Assembly (NCBI GenBank): GCA_001627335.1
Contig: LUPK01000017.1
Coordinates: 1-47,427, forward strand
Length of the DNA: 47,427 nucleotides
Reading direction: 5' to 3'
From: Nocardioides sp. REDSEA-S33_B3
GTDB lineage: Bacteria; Actinomycetota; Actinomycetes; Propionibacteriales; Nocardioidaceae
Part shown: piece after piece, positions 32,648 through 41,694 of the stretch
How positions within the stretch are numbered: the first letter of the stretch is position 1
Layout of the letters: the number at the start of each line of letters is the position of its first letter
Notes under the pieces: model-generated
Told to the model about the DNA's origin: nothing
The model's database searches: none
Seen by the model: only the letters and a program-made list of their open reading frames with translations
Translations under genes and position numbers: made by a program

Positions 32648-33793
32648 CCCCAGGAGCTCATCGAGCTCGAGGCCACCGAACGCATTGGTGCCGCACCGTA
32701 TGAGCGCACCGAGGACCGTGTCACCGAGCGCAACGGCCACCGGCCCCGGATGCTGACCACCAAGGCCGGCGACGTCGAGCTGCGAATCCCCAAGCTGCGC
32801 AAGGGGTCGTTCTTCCCGATCATCCTCCAGCCTCGCCGCCGCATCGACCAGGCGCTCTACGCGGTGGTGATGGAGGCCTACGTCCACGGCATCTCGACCC
32901 GCAGCGTCGACGACCTGGTCGAAGCGATGGGCGGCACCGGGGTCTCGAAGTCGGAGGTGTCGCGGATCTGCGCGGGCCCGGACGAGACCGTCGGCGCGTT
33001 CCGCACTCGCACGCTGGACCACGTCGAGTTCCCCTACATCTACCTGGATGCGACCTACCTCCACGTCCGCAACGCCCCAGGCAAGGGCGGGCAGGTCGTG
33101 TCGATGGCCGTCGTCGTCGCCACCGGCGTCACCGCCACCGGGGAGCGGGAGATCCTCGGCCTCGACGTCGGCGACAGCGAGGACGAGGTCTTCTGGCGCA
33201 GCTTCCTGCTCAGCCTCAAGCAACGCGGCCTGGCCGGTGTGCAGCTCGTCATCAGCGACCAGCACTCCGGCCTCGTCGCAGCCCTGAATAGGGCGTTCCA
33301 GGGTGTCGCGCACCAGAGGTGCCGGGTCCACTTCGCGCGTAACCTCCTCGCGCACGTCCCCAAGGTCCAGGCCGAGCTCGTGGCCACCGCGTTCCGGATG
33401 ATCTTCGCCCAGCCCACCGCCGAGGACGTCCACGCGGCGTGGGACAAGACCCGCGACGAGCTCGCCGCCCGGTTCCCCAAGCTCGGTCCCCTGATGGACG
33501 ATGCGAAGGCCGAGGTGCTGGCGTTCACTGCGTTTCCGCGCGAGCACTGGCGCAAGATCTGGTCCACTAACCCCCTCGAGCGGATCAACAAGGAGATCAA
33601 GCGCCGCTCCCGGGTCGTGGGCATCTTCCCCAACGCCGCCGCGGTCATCCGGCTCGTCGGAGCGGTGCTGATCGACATGCACGACGAGTGGATCGCCGGT
33701 GACCGCCGCTACCTGTCCGAGGGGTCCATGGCCAAGCTCTACGACACCAGCGATACTGACTCCGTCGCCGCCATCGAGAGCAGCGACGCGTAG
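32648..33793 (+). pseudogene. IS256-family (mutator-type) transposase, N-terminally truncated
   Basis: From about 32651 the frame reads QELIELEATERIGAAPYERT and continues as a normal IS256 transposase to the stop at 33791. DDE residues lie in IYLDATYLHV, LVISDQHSGL and NPLERINKEIKRR, so the catalytic core is complete. The usual N-terminal 25-40 residues and start are missing because the IS30 remnant abuts it head to head. An internal ATG at 32750 could only give a protein without the N-terminal region, about 347 residues. The right end of the element probably lies near 33830-33850. It is likely inactive. Confidence 0.82.
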
Positions 33794-34158
33794 GCACCGA
33801 GGATCACCTCAAAGCCCACCACCCCGCGGGGCTCAGTCAAGACTCCTGGTTCCATAGCCGGCACGTTCGAGTTCGTTGCCATCATCAAGCCCCTCCTCGC
33901 GGCGTTGACGGACAGTTGGTCTACGGGCACCTATGTCCGACGGCGGCGTGGGAGCGATCACGTCGATGGAGATGATGTGGCAGCAAGATGACTCGGGCAT
34001 CGCCGCGGTGGTCGCCGAGCTGTGCGATGCCAGGCTGGTGGGTGGGGCAACCGACACGGGTTGCGACCTAACAGGAAAGGTCCCTGCGGACCGTGTGGCA
34101 GGGGATGGGGCTCCCGAAATTTGTACCGAATTTGTAACAGAAGAGCGGCTACCAACAG
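33794..34158. other. Gap between the IS256 remnant and the glnA terminator
   Basis: These 365 bases probably begin with the right end of the IS256 element (the run with CACCACCCCGCGGGGCTC near 33820 resembles the ends of such elements). I see no gene. AATTTGTA is repeated at 34118-34125 and 34129-34136 (period 11) in an AT-rich patch unlike its surroundings. A GGTCC...GGACC inverted pair lies near 34080. The stretch may be residue of further mobile DNA. Confidence 0.4.
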
Positions 34159-34200
34159 CAAACGCCGCCGAACGACCAAAAGGTCGCTCGGCGGCGTTTG
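34159..34200 (-). terminator. Long hairpin terminator of glnA
   Basis: CAAACGCCGCCGAACGACC (34159-34177) pairs with its near-perfect complement at 34182-34200 (19 positions, one mismatch) around an AAAA loop. On the minus strand it ends in GGCGTTTG. It lies 65 bases past the glnA stop. A smaller hairpin (TGCGGTC 34222-34228 with GACCGCA 34246-34252) lies between. It could work in both directions. Confidence 0.8.
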
Positions 34201-34265
34201 TGCAGGTCAGCGGCTGTTCTTTGCGGTCGTTCGGCGTTGCTGAATGACCGCAGCCGGAGGCCCGG

Positions 34266-35684
34266 TTAGATGTCGTAGTAGAGCTCGAACTCGTGCGGGT
34301 GCGGGCGCAGCTGCACGGGGGCGATCTCGTGCTCACGCTTGTAGCTGATCCAGGTCTCGATCAGGTCGGGCGTGAAGACGTTCCCCACGGTGAGGAAGTC
34401 GTGGTCGGCCTCGAGGGCGTCGAGCACGGCACCGAGGCTGGTCGGCACCTGCTCGATCTCGGCCATCTCGTCCGGCGGGAGCTCGTAGATGTCCTTGTCG
34501 ATCGGAGCGGCGGGCTCGATCTTGTTCTTGATGCCGTCGACACCGGCGAGCATCAGGGCCGCGAAGGCGAGGTAGGGGTTCGCCGACGGGTCCGGGAAGC
34601 GGGTCTCGACGCGCTTGGCCTTGGGGTTCGACCCGGTGATCGGGATGCGGACCGAGGCCGAGCGGTTGCGCGAGGAGTAGACCAGCGAGATCGGCGCCTC
34701 GTAGCCGGGCACCAGGCGGTGGTAGGAGTTCACCGTCGGGTTGGTGAAGGCCAGCAGCGCCGGGGCGTGCTTGAGGATGCCGCCGATGTACCAGCGGGCG
34801 GTGTCTGAGAGGCCGCCGTACCCGGTCTCGGAGTAGAACAGCGGGTCGCCGTCCTTCCACAGGGACTGGTGGACGTGCATGCCCGAGCCGTTGTCACCGA
34901 AGATCGGCTTCGGCATGAAGGTGACCGACTTGCCGGCCTCCCACGCGGTGTTCTTGATGATGTACTTGAACTTCATCACGTCGTCCGCGGCCTTGAGCAG
35001 CGTGTCGAACTTGTAGTTGATCTCCGCCTGGCCGGCGGTGCCGACCTCGTGGTGGGCGCGCTCGACGAGCAGGCCGACGTCCTCGAGGTTCTTGACCATG
35101 TCGTCACGCAGGTCGCCGTAGTGGTCGTACGGCGCGACGGGGAAGTAGCCGCCCTTGAAGCGGGTCTTGTAGCCGCGGTTGTCGCCCTCCTTGCCGGAGT
35201 TCCACCACCCCTCCTCGGAGTCGATGTGGAAGTACCCCTCGTTGGGGCCGGTGGAGTAGCGCACCGAGTCGAAGATGTAGAACTCGGCCTCGGGGGCGAA
35301 GAACGCCGTGTCGGCGATGCCCGTGGTCGAGAGGTAGGCCAGCGCCTTGCGCGCGATGTTGCGCGGGTCGCGGGAGTAGGCCTCGCCCGAGATCGGGTCG
35401 TGGATGAAGAAGTTCAGCGCGAGGGTCTTCGCACGACGGAACGGGTCGATGTAGGCCGTCGTCGGGTCCGGGAACAGAGCCATGTCGGACTCGTTGATCG
35501 CCTGGAAGCCGCGGATCGAGGACCCGTCGAAGGCCAGACCGTCCGTGGCGACCGACTCGTCGAACGAGGACACCGGGACCGTGAAGTGCTGCATGATGCC
35601 GGGAAGGTCGCAGAAGCGGATGTCGATCATCTCGACACCCTCGTCCTTCACGTACTTGAGGAGCTCCTCGAAGCTCTGGAACAT
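34266..35684 (-). CDS. glnA: Glutamine synthetase type I
   Basis: This 472-residue enzyme makes glutamine from glutamate, ammonia and ATP in the cytoplasm as a dodecamer. Landmarks include [10 protein letters not shown], the substrate motif [12 protein letters not shown], and the C-terminal adenylylation segment with Tyr in DIYELPPDE, which implies control by adenylylation. Length and sequence are those of actinobacterial GlnA1. The ATG at 35684 has AGGAGG directly upstream (Shine-Dalgarno spacing about 4); 24 codons of upstream frame have no signal. It is divergent from an RDD gene, as in mycobacteria. It marks the return to core chromosome after the insertion-sequence remnants. Confidence 0.97.
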   Translation of the reverse strand: MFQSFEELLKYVKDEGVEMIDIRFCDLPGIMQHFTVPVSSFDESVATDGLAFDGSSIRGFQAINESDMALFPDPTTAYIDPFRRAKTLALNFFIHDPISGEAYSRDPRNIARKALAYLSTTGIADTAFFAPEAEFYIFDSVRYSTGPNEGYFHIDSEEGWWNSGKEGDNRGYKTRFKGGYFPVAPYDHYGDLRDDMVKNLEDVGLLVERAHHEVGTAGQAEINYKFDTLLKAADDVMKFKYIIKNTAWEAGKSVTFMPKPIFGDNGSGMHVHQSLWKDGDPLFYSETGYGGLSDTARWYIGGILKHAPALLAFTNPTVNSYHRLVPGYEAPISLVYSSRNRSASVRIPITGSNPKAKRVETRFPDPSANPYLAFAALMLAGVDGIKNKIEPAAPIDKDIYELPPDEMAEIEQVPTSLGAVLDALEADHDFLTVGNVFTPDLIETWISYKREHEIAPVQLRPHPHEFELYYDI

Positions 35685-35868
35685 TCGTCCTCCTGAGGCC
35701 GTCCCAGCACGGGGCAGCCGGCCGATCGGTGAAGAGTGGTCAGCCCTCGGCGACATTGCCTCAGACTTGCGCCCCCACCCTAGGAGGGGTGAGGTTTCTC
35801 GACCGTATCGGAAGTGTTTCGCCGACGTAACAGCCTGTCCGGAAGCGGGGCCCCCTCGAGGCGGCTCC

Positions 35869-35874
35869 TAGGGT
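35869..35874 (+). promoter_or_regulatory. -10 box of a leaderless RDD-protein transcript
   Basis: TAGGGT fits the actinobacterial TANNNT consensus and ends seven bases before the GTG at 35882. This spacing places the transcription start at the start codon. No ribosome-binding site is present, which agrees with leaderless translation. Confidence 0.5.
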
Positions 35875-35881
35875 GTACGCC

Positions 35882-36310
35882 GTGAGCAGCTCCCCGCGCC
35901 CGTCCTCGGCGCAGTCCCCGGTCGTGCCAGAGGCGGCGTCCTGGCCGCGTCGGATGGTCGCGCTGGCCGTGGACTGGTTCGCCTGCCTGCTGGTGGTCGG
36001 CCTGTTCACCCCGGTGTACGGCGCCGACGCCGGCTCGGCCTCGGGGTTCGTCGTCCTCGGTGTGTTCGTCCTGGAGTCCGCGCTGCTCACCGCCACCATC
36101 GGCGGGTCCTTCGGCCAGGTGGCCACCCGGTTGCGGGTCGTCCGGGTCACCGGCGACGCCCGCCCGGTCGACCTGCTGCCCGCCGTGCTCCGCCAGGTGC
36201 TGGTGGCGCTGGTGATCCCGCCGCTGGTCTTCAAGCCCGACGGGCGCGGTCTGCACGACCTCGCCTCGGGCACCGTCTGCGTGACACTGCAGACCGCCCG
36301 GGGGCAGTGA
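35882..36310 (+). CDS. RDD-family membrane protein
   Basis: This 142-residue protein has the RDD family layout: WPRRMVALAVDWFACLLVVG with its Arg and Asp around residue 25-40, then two further hydrophobic stretches and the closing GRGLHDLASGTV. Two or three transmembrane helices are likely. The GTG at 35882 sits seven bases after a TANNNT box; a GTG nine bases earlier would overlap that box. A membrane protein of this kind lies between glnA and the DUF4191 gene in mycobacteria as well. Function is unknown; transport has been suggested for some family members. Confidence 0.85.
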   Translation: MSSSPRPSSAQSPVVPEAASWPRRMVALAVDWFACLLVVGLFTPVYGADAGSASGFVVLGVFVLESALLTATIGGSFGQVATRLRVVRVTGDARPVDLLPAVLRQVLVALVIPPLVFKPDGRGLHDLASGTVCVTLQTARGQ

Positions 36311-36314
36311 GTCG

Positions 36315-36320
36315 TAGGCT
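36315..36320 (+). promoter_or_regulatory. -10 box of a leaderless lipoprotein transcript
   Basis: TAGGCT lies six bases before the ATG at 36327, and no ribosome-binding site is present. The arrangement is the same as that before lipB (41679-41684). Confidence 0.5.
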
Positions 36321-36326
36321 CGGGTC

Positions 36327-37190
36327 ATGCGCACCCGACTCGCCGCCCTGGCCCTGACCCTGCCGCTCGGCCTCGCGGCGCTCACCGCCTGCGAGGACGA
36401 CACCTCCGCGTCGACGGACGCGAGCGTCGGCTCCGGGACCGGCGACTCCGGCGACGCCGGTGACTCCGGCGACGCCGGTGACTCCGACGGCGAGCTGCCC
36501 GACGTCGCCGAGGGCGAGGAGATCAGCGCCGAGGAGCTCAGCGCGCTGATGATCTCCGCCTTCGAGAAGGCCACCACCGCCGACCTGGTGATGTCCATGA
36601 CCGCTGGCGGCCAGGACATCGACGTCACCGGCCAGGCCGACTACACCAGCGACCCGGTCTCGATGCGCATGGAGATGTCGGGCATGGGCGGCACCGGCGA
36701 CATGGAGATCATCGTCGTCGACAACGCGATGTACATGAAGCTCGCGGTGATGAGCGACAAGTTCCTCAAGCTCGACCTCGACGACCCCGACAACCCCGTC
36801 GGCGGCTCCTTCACCGGCCAGCTCGACCCGCGCGCGCAGGCCGAGGTGATGGAGGAGGGCCTGCAGACGGCGACGTACGTCGGGCAGGAGGAGGTCGAGG
36901 GCGAGACCCTCGACCACTACACCGCCGTCGTCGACTCCACCGCGATGCTCGAGCAGATGGAGGGCGCCGCCGACGTCGCCGGCCAGCTGCCCGAGACCAT
37001 CACCTACGAGCTGTGGCTCACCGACGAAGGGCTGTTCCGCCTGATGGAGGTCGACATGGGTGCGGTCGCCGGCGAGGTGCTGATGCGCTTCGAGGACTGG
37101 GGCACCGACGTCGACATCGAAGCACCGCCGGCGAGCCAGGTCACCGACATGTCCGACATGTCCGACATGGACGGGATGATGGGCAACTAG
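36327..37190 (+). CDS. LppX/LprG-like lipoprotein
   Basis: This 287-residue exported lipoprotein has a signal peptide with lipobox LTAC (cysteine at residue 22). A low-complexity Asp/Ser/Gly/Ala linker follows. The folded domain from about residue 65 on looks like the LppX/LprAFG or LolA-type lipid-binding fold, with paired strands (DLVMSMTAGGQDIDVTGQAD, then METRY-like strand segments). The C-terminus repeats Asp-Met-Ser. The linker contains 18-base tandem repeats (36444-36491). Such proteins bind lipids or sense membrane state at the cell surface. The gene is not part of the mycobacterial version of this locus. The family call is moderate. Confidence 0.75.
   Translation: MRTRLAALALTLPLGLAALTACEDDTSASTDASVGSGTGDSGDAGDSGDAGDSDGELPDVAEGEEISAEELSALMISAFEKATTADLVMSMTAGGQDIDVTGQADYTSDPVSMRMEMSGMGGTGDMEIIVVDNAMYMKLAVMSDKFLKLDLDDPDNPVGGSFTGQLDPRAQAEVMEEGLQTATYVGQEEVEGETLDHYTAVVDSTAMLEQMEGAADVAGQLPETITYELWLTDEGLFRLMEVDMGAVAGEVLMRFEDWGTDVDIEAPPASQVTDMSDMSDMDGMMGN
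36444..36491 (+). repeat. 18-bp tandem repeat inside the lipoprotein linker
   Basis: GACTCCGGCGACGCCGGT occurs at 36444-36461 and 36462-36479, with a degenerate third copy at 36480-36491. It encodes repeated Asp-Ser-Gly-Asp-Ala-Gly. In-frame slippage here could change linker length between strains. A 9-base repeat GACATGTCC also occurs near the gene's 3' end (37147-37173). Confidence 0.75.
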
Positions 37191-37237
37191 GTCTCGACAG
37201 GCTCGACCAACGAAGCGGTCGGCTCGACCAACGAAGC
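37190..37237. repeat. Intergenic REP-like repeat
   Basis: GGTCTCGACAG at 37190-37200 leads into GGCTCGACCAACGAAGC at 37200-37216, which is repeated at 37221-37237 (period 21). It fills the gap between the convergent lipoprotein and DUF4191 genes. Sequences of the GGTCTCGACAGGCTCGACC kind are, from memory, frequent between genes of Nocardioides-type actinobacteria. A related GGTCTCGAC-containing stretch is at about 46365-46420. Confidence 0.6.
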
Positions 37238-37240
37238 CGG

Positions 37241-37957
37241 TCAGCGCCCGCGCATCTGGCCGCGCATGCCCTTCATGCTGGTCGGGATCGGACCCTTGGG
37301 CAGCGGCAGCGTTCCGCGGGTGGCGTCGAGCGCCTTGATGCGGTTGAGCACGTCGGTCATGTCGGCGGGACGCAGCTGGCGCTTCATCTTCTGCAGGTGG
37401 CGCATCAGCTTCGGCAGCGGCACCTCGCCCTCGCCGCGGCCACACACGACCTCGTGGATCGGCACGTCCGAGGCCACGCGCTCGTGCTTGCGGCGCTCGG
37501 AGGCCATCAGGGTGCGCACCCGGCTGGGCTGACCCTCACCGACGAGCACGATGCCGGGAGGACCGACGACGCGGTGCACGACGTCCTGCTGCTTGGTGAA
37601 GCCGACGGCGGGGTCGACCTTCCAGCCGCGCTTGAGCACGTTGAGGGCCGCGGCGGCCGCACCTGGCTGACCCTCCATCTGGGAGTACGCCGCCGTCTGG
37701 GCCTTGCGGCTGAAGACGATGAGGACCGCGAGCGTGCCGAGGAGCAGACCGCCGACGACCGAGAGGATCCACTCGATGACGCCGCTGCCGGGCAGGATCT
37801 TGAAGAGCGTGAAGCCGATGGCACCGGCGAGCAGGAGGGTGCCGAGGAGGACCAGACCGATGCGCGGGTAGGTGCGCTTGGTGATCCGGTAGGTCTCCGC
37901 GATCTGCTGGCGGCGGTTCATGGCACCGGGGGTGGCGGGGGTGTCGCTCTTGGCCAT
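37241..37957 (-). CDS. DUF4191 membrane protein
   Basis: This 238-residue protein has two adjacent transmembrane helices at about residues 33-52 and 61-80 and a cytoplasmic C-terminal domain of unknown function. The end is very basic and Met-rich (KGMRGQMRGR). It matches the DUF4191 family, which sits beside lipA in many actinobacteria. The ATG at 37957 is 41 bases from the lipA stop, in the same direction, so the two are probably one transcript. A much longer upstream frame overlaps lipA and is not real. Function is not known. Confidence 0.85.
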   Translation of the reverse strand: MAKSDTPATPGAMNRRQQIAETYRITKRTYPRIGLVLLGTLLLAGAIGFTLFKILPGSGVIEWILSVVGGLLLGTLAVLIVFSRKAQTAAYSQMEGQPGAAAAALNVLKRGWKVDPAVGFTKQQDVVHRVVGPPGIVLVGEGQPSRVRTLMASERRKHERVASDVPIHEVVCGRGEGEVPLPKLMRHLQKMKRQLRPADMTDVLNRIKALDATRGTLPLPKGPIPTSMKGMRGQMRGR

Positions 37958-37998
37958 CGGTGGGGCAAGCCTCGTCTGTTCGTGGGGGCCTGAACGGG

Positions 37999-38940
37999 TC
38001 AGGCGGACGCACCCTGGCGCGCGTCCATCGCCTGACGGTACAGCCGACCGGCGCGGTAGGACGAACGGACCAGCGGGCCGGACATCACGCCGGAGAAACC
38101 GATCTCGTCGGCCTCGTCCTTGAGCTCCACGAACTCCTCGGGCTTCACCCACCGCTCCACGGGGTGGTGGCGCACCGAGGGGCGGAGGTATTGGGTGATG
38201 GTGATCAGCTCGCAGCCGGCCTCGTGCAGGTCGCGCAGCGCCTGGCTGACCTCCTCGCGGGTCTCGCCCATCCCGAGGATCAGGTTGGACTTGGTCACCA
38301 GGCCGAAGTCGCGCGCCTGGGTGATGACGTCCAGGGAGCGCTCGTAGCGGAAGGCCGGGCGGATGCGCTTGAAGATGCGCGGCACGGTCTCGACGTTGTG
38401 CGCCAGCACCTCGGGGCGTGACTCGAAGACCTCGGCCAGCAGGTCGGGCTTGCCGTTGAAGTCGGGAATGAGGTTCTCGACGCCGGTCTCGGGGTTGAGC
38501 TGGTGGATCTGGCGCACGGTCTCGGCGTACAGCCAGGCGCCGCCGTCCTCGAGGTCGTCGCGGGCGACGCCGGTGATGGTGGAGTAGCGCAGCCCCATCG
38601 TCCGCACGGACTCGGCCACGCGGCGCGGCTCGTCGCGGTCCAGCGGCTCGGGCTTGCCGGTGTCGATCTGGCAGAAGTCGCAGCGCCGCGTGCACTGCTC
38701 GCCGCCGATGAGGAAGGTGGCCTCGCGGTCCTCCCAGCACTCGAAGATGTTGGGGCAGCCGGCCTCCTGGCACACGGTGTGCAGGCCCTCGCCCTTCACC
38801 AGGCTCTGGAGCTCCTTGTACTGCGGGCCCATCGTGGCCCGCGTCTTGATCCACTCCGGCTTGCGCTCGATCGGGGTCTCCGCGTTGCGGACCTCCAGTC
38901 GGAGGAGCTTCCTGCCATCGGGTGCCGGTGCCTGTGCCAC
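37999..38940 (-). CDS. lipA: Lipoyl synthase
   Basis: This 313-residue radical-SAM enzyme inserts sulfur into octanoyl-protein to make lipoyl groups. The auxiliary cluster cysteines are Cys57, Cys62 and Cys68, and the radical-SAM cluster cysteines are Cys83, Cys87 and Cys90 (CTRRCDFC). Length and motifs are standard. The GTG at 38940 is seven bases after a TACAGT -10 box, so the transcript is probably leaderless. Upstream extension by 13 codons has no signal. LipA acts after LipB (40935) and on the E2 protein whose gene ends the window, giving a lipoylation cluster. Confidence 0.96.
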   Translation of the reverse strand: MAQAPAPDGRKLLRLEVRNAETPIERKPEWIKTRATMGPQYKELQSLVKGEGLHTVCQEAGCPNIFECWEDREATFLIGGEQCTRRCDFCQIDTGKPEPLDRDEPRRVAESVRTMGLRYSTITGVARDDLEDGGAWLYAETVRQIHQLNPETGVENLIPDFNGKPDLLAEVFESRPEVLAHNVETVPRIFKRIRPAFRYERSLDVITQARDFGLVTKSNLILGMGETREEVSQALRDLHEAGCELITITQYLRPSVRHHPVERWVKPEEFVELKDEADEIGFSGVMSGPLVRSSYRAGRLYRQAMDARQGASA

Positions 38941-38947
38941 GGGCTCG

Positions 38948-38953
38948 ACTGTA
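38948..38953 (-). promoter_or_regulatory. -10 box of a leaderless lipA transcript
   Basis: On the minus strand TACAGT precedes the lipA GTG by seven bases. It fits TANNNT, and no ribosome-binding site is seen. Confidence 0.5.
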
Positions 38954-39006
38954 CGCCGGTGGTCCAGGTCACCCCCCAATCGAGGGCGCCTGCGCGGGGC
39001 CCCCCG

Positions 39007-39978
39007 TCAGGGGACGTCGCGACGCCGGAAGGAGACGACCGAGGCGCCGCAGACCAGCAGCAGCGCCGAGCCGAGGTAGAGGCCGCCGTCACCGGCGGTG
39101 AGGGTGCGCTCGGGGTCGCAGTCGTCCGCGGGCCCGGCGGTGCCGAACCGGCACTCCGGGGCGATCGCGGACTCGTCGTAGTAGGTGACCTGCCCCTGCA
39201 TCACCGCCATCACGTTCAGCGGGGGAGTCCAGCGCTGGGTGGTCTGCCCCACGATGCCCAGCAGTGCACCACTGGCGACCGCCAGACCGAAGAGCACGCC
39301 CACGGTCGCGACGGTGCTGCGGAACAGCATGGTCAGCGCGTAGCCGCCCAGCGCCGTGGCCCCGGCCAGGACGCCGGTGCGCAGCGCCTGCTCGTAGCCG
39401 TCGCCGACCACGCCTTCGGCCACCGCGACGTCGCGCACGGAGGCCAGCGTCGTGACGCCCCACCAGTACGCCGACAGCACGGCCGTCCCCAGCAGCAGGC
39501 AGGTCACGGTCACGGCTGCGGCCTTCGTCGCCCACACGCGTCCACGGCGTGGCTCGAAGAGCAGCTGGTTGCTCATCGACCCGGTGTTCCAGTCGTGTCC
39601 CACGAAGGTCGTGCCCAGCAGCAGCACCAGCGCGAGCACCAGCGTGCCGGCGGCCAGGACGGTCCCGTCGAGCTCCTGCGCGGGCCGGAGCGTCTGCCGT
39701 CCGCCGTACCAGCCGGCGATCATCTCGCGGCACCCCTCCGGCTCGACCGCCTCGCCGGAGTAGTCGACGTACTGCTCCGGTCGTCGTTCGCAGAGGGCGA
39801 CCTCGCGCTGCGCGTAGCGCTCCGAGAGCAGCGAGTCGATCTCGGCGTCGCTCATCGGGCGGGTGTTCCAGGCGGTGGTGGCGAGGAGCAGCGCCGGCAG
39901 CACCACGACGGCCACGAGCAGCAGCAGGACGGCCCGGCGCCACCGCAGACGGGTGAGCTCGACCAGCAGGCCCCTCAT
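39007..39978 (-). CDS. ABC-2 type transporter permease
   Basis: This 323-residue membrane protein has an N-terminal helix at about residues 15-35, then an extracytoplasmic loop of about 85 residues containing three or more cysteines. Roughly five more transmembrane segments follow. The layout is that of an ABC-2 permease. The ATG overlaps the stop of the ATPase gene (ATGA), so the two form one exporter. The last extracytoplasmic loop also holds Cys residues. The substrate is unknown; bacitracin-like or lipid export systems share this architecture. It interrupts the lipA-lipB neighbourhood seen in mycobacteria. Confidence 0.83.
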   Translation of the reverse strand: MRGLLVELTRLRWRRAVLLLLVAVVVLPALLLATTAWNTRPMSDAEIDSLLSERYAQREVALCERRPEQYVDYSGEAVEPEGCREMIAGWYGGRQTLRPAQELDGTVLAAGTLVLALVLLLGTTFVGHDWNTGSMSNQLLFEPRRGRVWATKAAAVTVTCLLLGTAVLSAYWWGVTTLASVRDVAVAEGVVGDGYEQALRTGVLAGATALGGYALTMLFRSTVATVGVLFGLAVASGALLGIVGQTTQRWTPPLNVMAVMQGQVTYYDESAIAPECRFGTAGPADDCDPERTLTAGDGGLYLGSALLLVCGASVVSFRRRDVP

Positions 39979-40922
39979 CGGCCCGCCTCCTCGTCGTCGG
40001 CGGTGAGGGAGAGGAAGTAGGACTCCAGGTCCTGGCGCGAGGGGACCAGCTCGCTGACCCAGATGTCGCGGGCGGCGAGCAGGCGGGTGATGGCGGCGGG
40101 GTCGTCGGTCTCCACCGCCAGCACGGCGCCGTGCGCGTGGTCCGCGTCGTCCTCGAGGTGGACGGTGAGGCCGGCGGTGCGCAGCACTCCGGCGGCCGCG
40201 GCGGCGTCGGTGCACCGGAGCCGGTGGCTCGTGGCGGCGCCGAGCAGCTGGTCCACGCGGCCCGAGGCCAGGACCTTCCCGTGCCCGATGATCGTGGCCG
40301 CGGTGCACACCTGCTGGACCTCCGCCAGGATGTGCGAGCTCAGCAGCACGGTCGTGCCCGCCTCGCCGAGCGCGCGGATCGTGTCGCGGACCTCGCGGAT
40401 GCCGGCGGGGTCCAGGCCGTTGGTCGGCTCGTCGAGGATCAGCAGGGCGGGGTCCTTGAGCAGCGTCGCCGCGATGGCCAGGCGCTGCTTCATGCCCAAG
40501 GAGTAGGTCTTGTAGCGGTCGCCGTCACGACCGGTGAGCCCGACCGTCTCGATCGCCGCATCCACCCGGGTGTCAGGGGCGCCGATCGAGCGGGACAGCA
40601 GCAGCAGGTTGCGACGCCCGGAGATGTTGGGCGAGAACTTCGGCGACTCGACGACCGCCCCCACGCGCCCGACGACTTGCGGCAGCCGCTCCGGCACGGG
40701 CTCGCTGAAGAGCCGCATCGTGCCCGACGTCGCCCGCGCCAGCCCGAGCAGCATGCGGATGGTGGTGGTCTTGCCGGAGCCGTTGGGACCCAGGAAGCCG
40801 TGCACCCCGCCGGCCTCGACGGAGAGGTCCAGGCCGGCCACCGCGACGCGGGTGCCGCGACGGGTGGGGTACTCCTTGCGCAGGCCGCTGGTCTCGACGA
40901 CCGGTCTCGAGGTGGTGCTCAC
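39975..40922 (-). CDS. ABC transporter ATP-binding protein
   Basis: This 315-residue ATPase has Walker A LGPNGSGKTT near residue 45, the signature region in the form YSLGMKQRL, Walker B LLILDEPTNGLDP and the switch His in SSHIL. All are intact. A C-terminal domain of about 90 residues follows, as in ABC-2 (CcmA/DrrA-type) ATPases. It begins with GTG at 40922, 12 bases after the lipB stop in the same direction, and overlaps its permease by four bases. It powers export by the neighbouring permease. Confidence 0.9.
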   Translation of the reverse strand: MSTTSRPVVETSGLRKEYPTRRGTRVAVAGLDLSVEAGGVHGFLGPNGSGKTTTIRMLLGLARATSGTMRLFSEPVPERLPQVVGRVGAVVESPKFSPNISGRRNLLLLSRSIGAPDTRVDAAIETVGLTGRDGDRYKTYSLGMKQRLAIAATLLKDPALLILDEPTNGLDPAGIREVRDTIRALGEAGTTVLLSSHILAEVQQVCTAATIIGHGKVLASGRVDQLLGAATSHRLRCTDAAAAAGVLRTAGLTVHLEDDADHAHGAVLAVETDDPAAITRLLAARDIWVSELVPSRQDLESYFLSLTADDEEAGR

Positions 40923-40934
40923 CTCGGGACGATC

Positions 40935-41672
40935 TCACGCTCCCGGGCGGCTGAGGACCTCGACGCGCGGGCCGCCGGCGGCGGCGCGACCCGGCTCGGG
41001 ACGGGGCTCGTAGTCGGGGGTGGGGGTGTAGTCCTCCCACCGCAGCATCCGCTCGAGCTCCCGCTGCAGGACGGGGAGCACCTCGGTGACCGGCACGTCG
41101 CGTCCGAGCTCGGCGGACAGCGAGGTGACGCCGGCGTCGCTGATGCCGCAGGGGACGAACCGTTCGTACCAGCTCATGTCGACGTCGCAGTTCAAGGCGA
41201 TGCCGTGCATCGTCACCCCGCGCGAGACGCGGATGCCGATCGCACCGATCTTGCGCTCGGGCCGCTCGGGCGTCGCCCGCAGCCACACCCCGCTGCGTCC
41301 CGGGACGCGGGCGGTCTCGACGCCGTACGCCGCGCAGGTGGCGATCATCGCCTCCTCCATGCGTCGCACGAAGTCGACGACCAGCACGTGCTGGGGGAGC
41401 CGGACGATCGGGTAGGCCACGACCTGGCCCGGGCCGTGGAAGGTGATCTTGCCGCCGCGGTCGACGTCGATGACCGGGGCGCCGCCGGGGTCGGCCGGGC
41501 GCTCGTGAGGATCGGTGCGCTTGCCCGCAGTGAAGGTGGGCGGGTGCTCGAGCAGCAGCACGGTGTCGGGTGCGCCGTCGACCACGCGGGCGTGCACCTC
41601 GCGCTGGTGCTCCCACGCCGCGAGGTAGTCCACGGCCTGCTCGCCGAGCCCGACGATCTCGAAGGCGGTCAT
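40935..41672 (-). CDS. lipB: Octanoyl-[ACP]:protein N-octanoyltransferase
   Basis: This 245-residue enzyme moves octanoyl groups from acyl carrier protein to lipoyl domains. The substrate motif [11 protein letters not shown] is at about 78-88, Lys141 is in [13 protein letters not shown], and the catalytic Cys175 is in VPCGISDAG. These are the catalytic Lys/Cys pair of LipB. The ATG at 41672 lies six bases after a TAGGCT box, so the mRNA is probably leaderless. It works with LipA (37999) to lipoylate E2 subunits. The last 20 residues are a Pro/Arg-rich tail. Confidence 0.96.
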   Translation of the reverse strand: MTAFEIVGLGEQAVDYLAAWEHQREVHARVVDGAPDTVLLLEHPPTFTAGKRTDPHERPADPGGAPVIDVDRGGKITFHGPGQVVAYPIVRLPQHVLVVDFVRRMEEAMIATCAAYGVETARVPGRSGVWLRATPERPERKIGAIGIRVSRGVTMHGIALNCDVDMSWYERFVPCGISDAGVTSLSAELGRDVPVTEVLPVLQRELERMLRWEDYTPTPDYEPRPEPGRAAAGGPRVEVLSRPGA

Positions 41673-41678
41673 GGCGCG

Positions 41679-41684
41679 AGCCTA
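41679..41684 (-). promoter_or_regulatory. -10 box of a leaderless lipB transcript
   Basis: On the minus strand TAGGCT precedes the lipB ATG by six bases. No ribosome-binding site is present. Confidence 0.5.
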
Positions 41685-41694
41685 CGCCCGACGG

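Noticed and set aside
32644..33682. Long minus-strand open frame opposite the IS256 transposase
   Set aside because: It is the antisense of the IS256 gene; only the part below 32640 matches a real protein (IS30 N-terminal half).
33933..34247. 104-codon plus-strand frame after the IS256 remnant
   Set aside because: It reads through the long glnA terminator hairpin and has no recognisable domain.
36444..36491. Short CRISPR-like repeat
   Set aside because: Repeats are directly adjacent without spacers and keep the lipoprotein reading frame.
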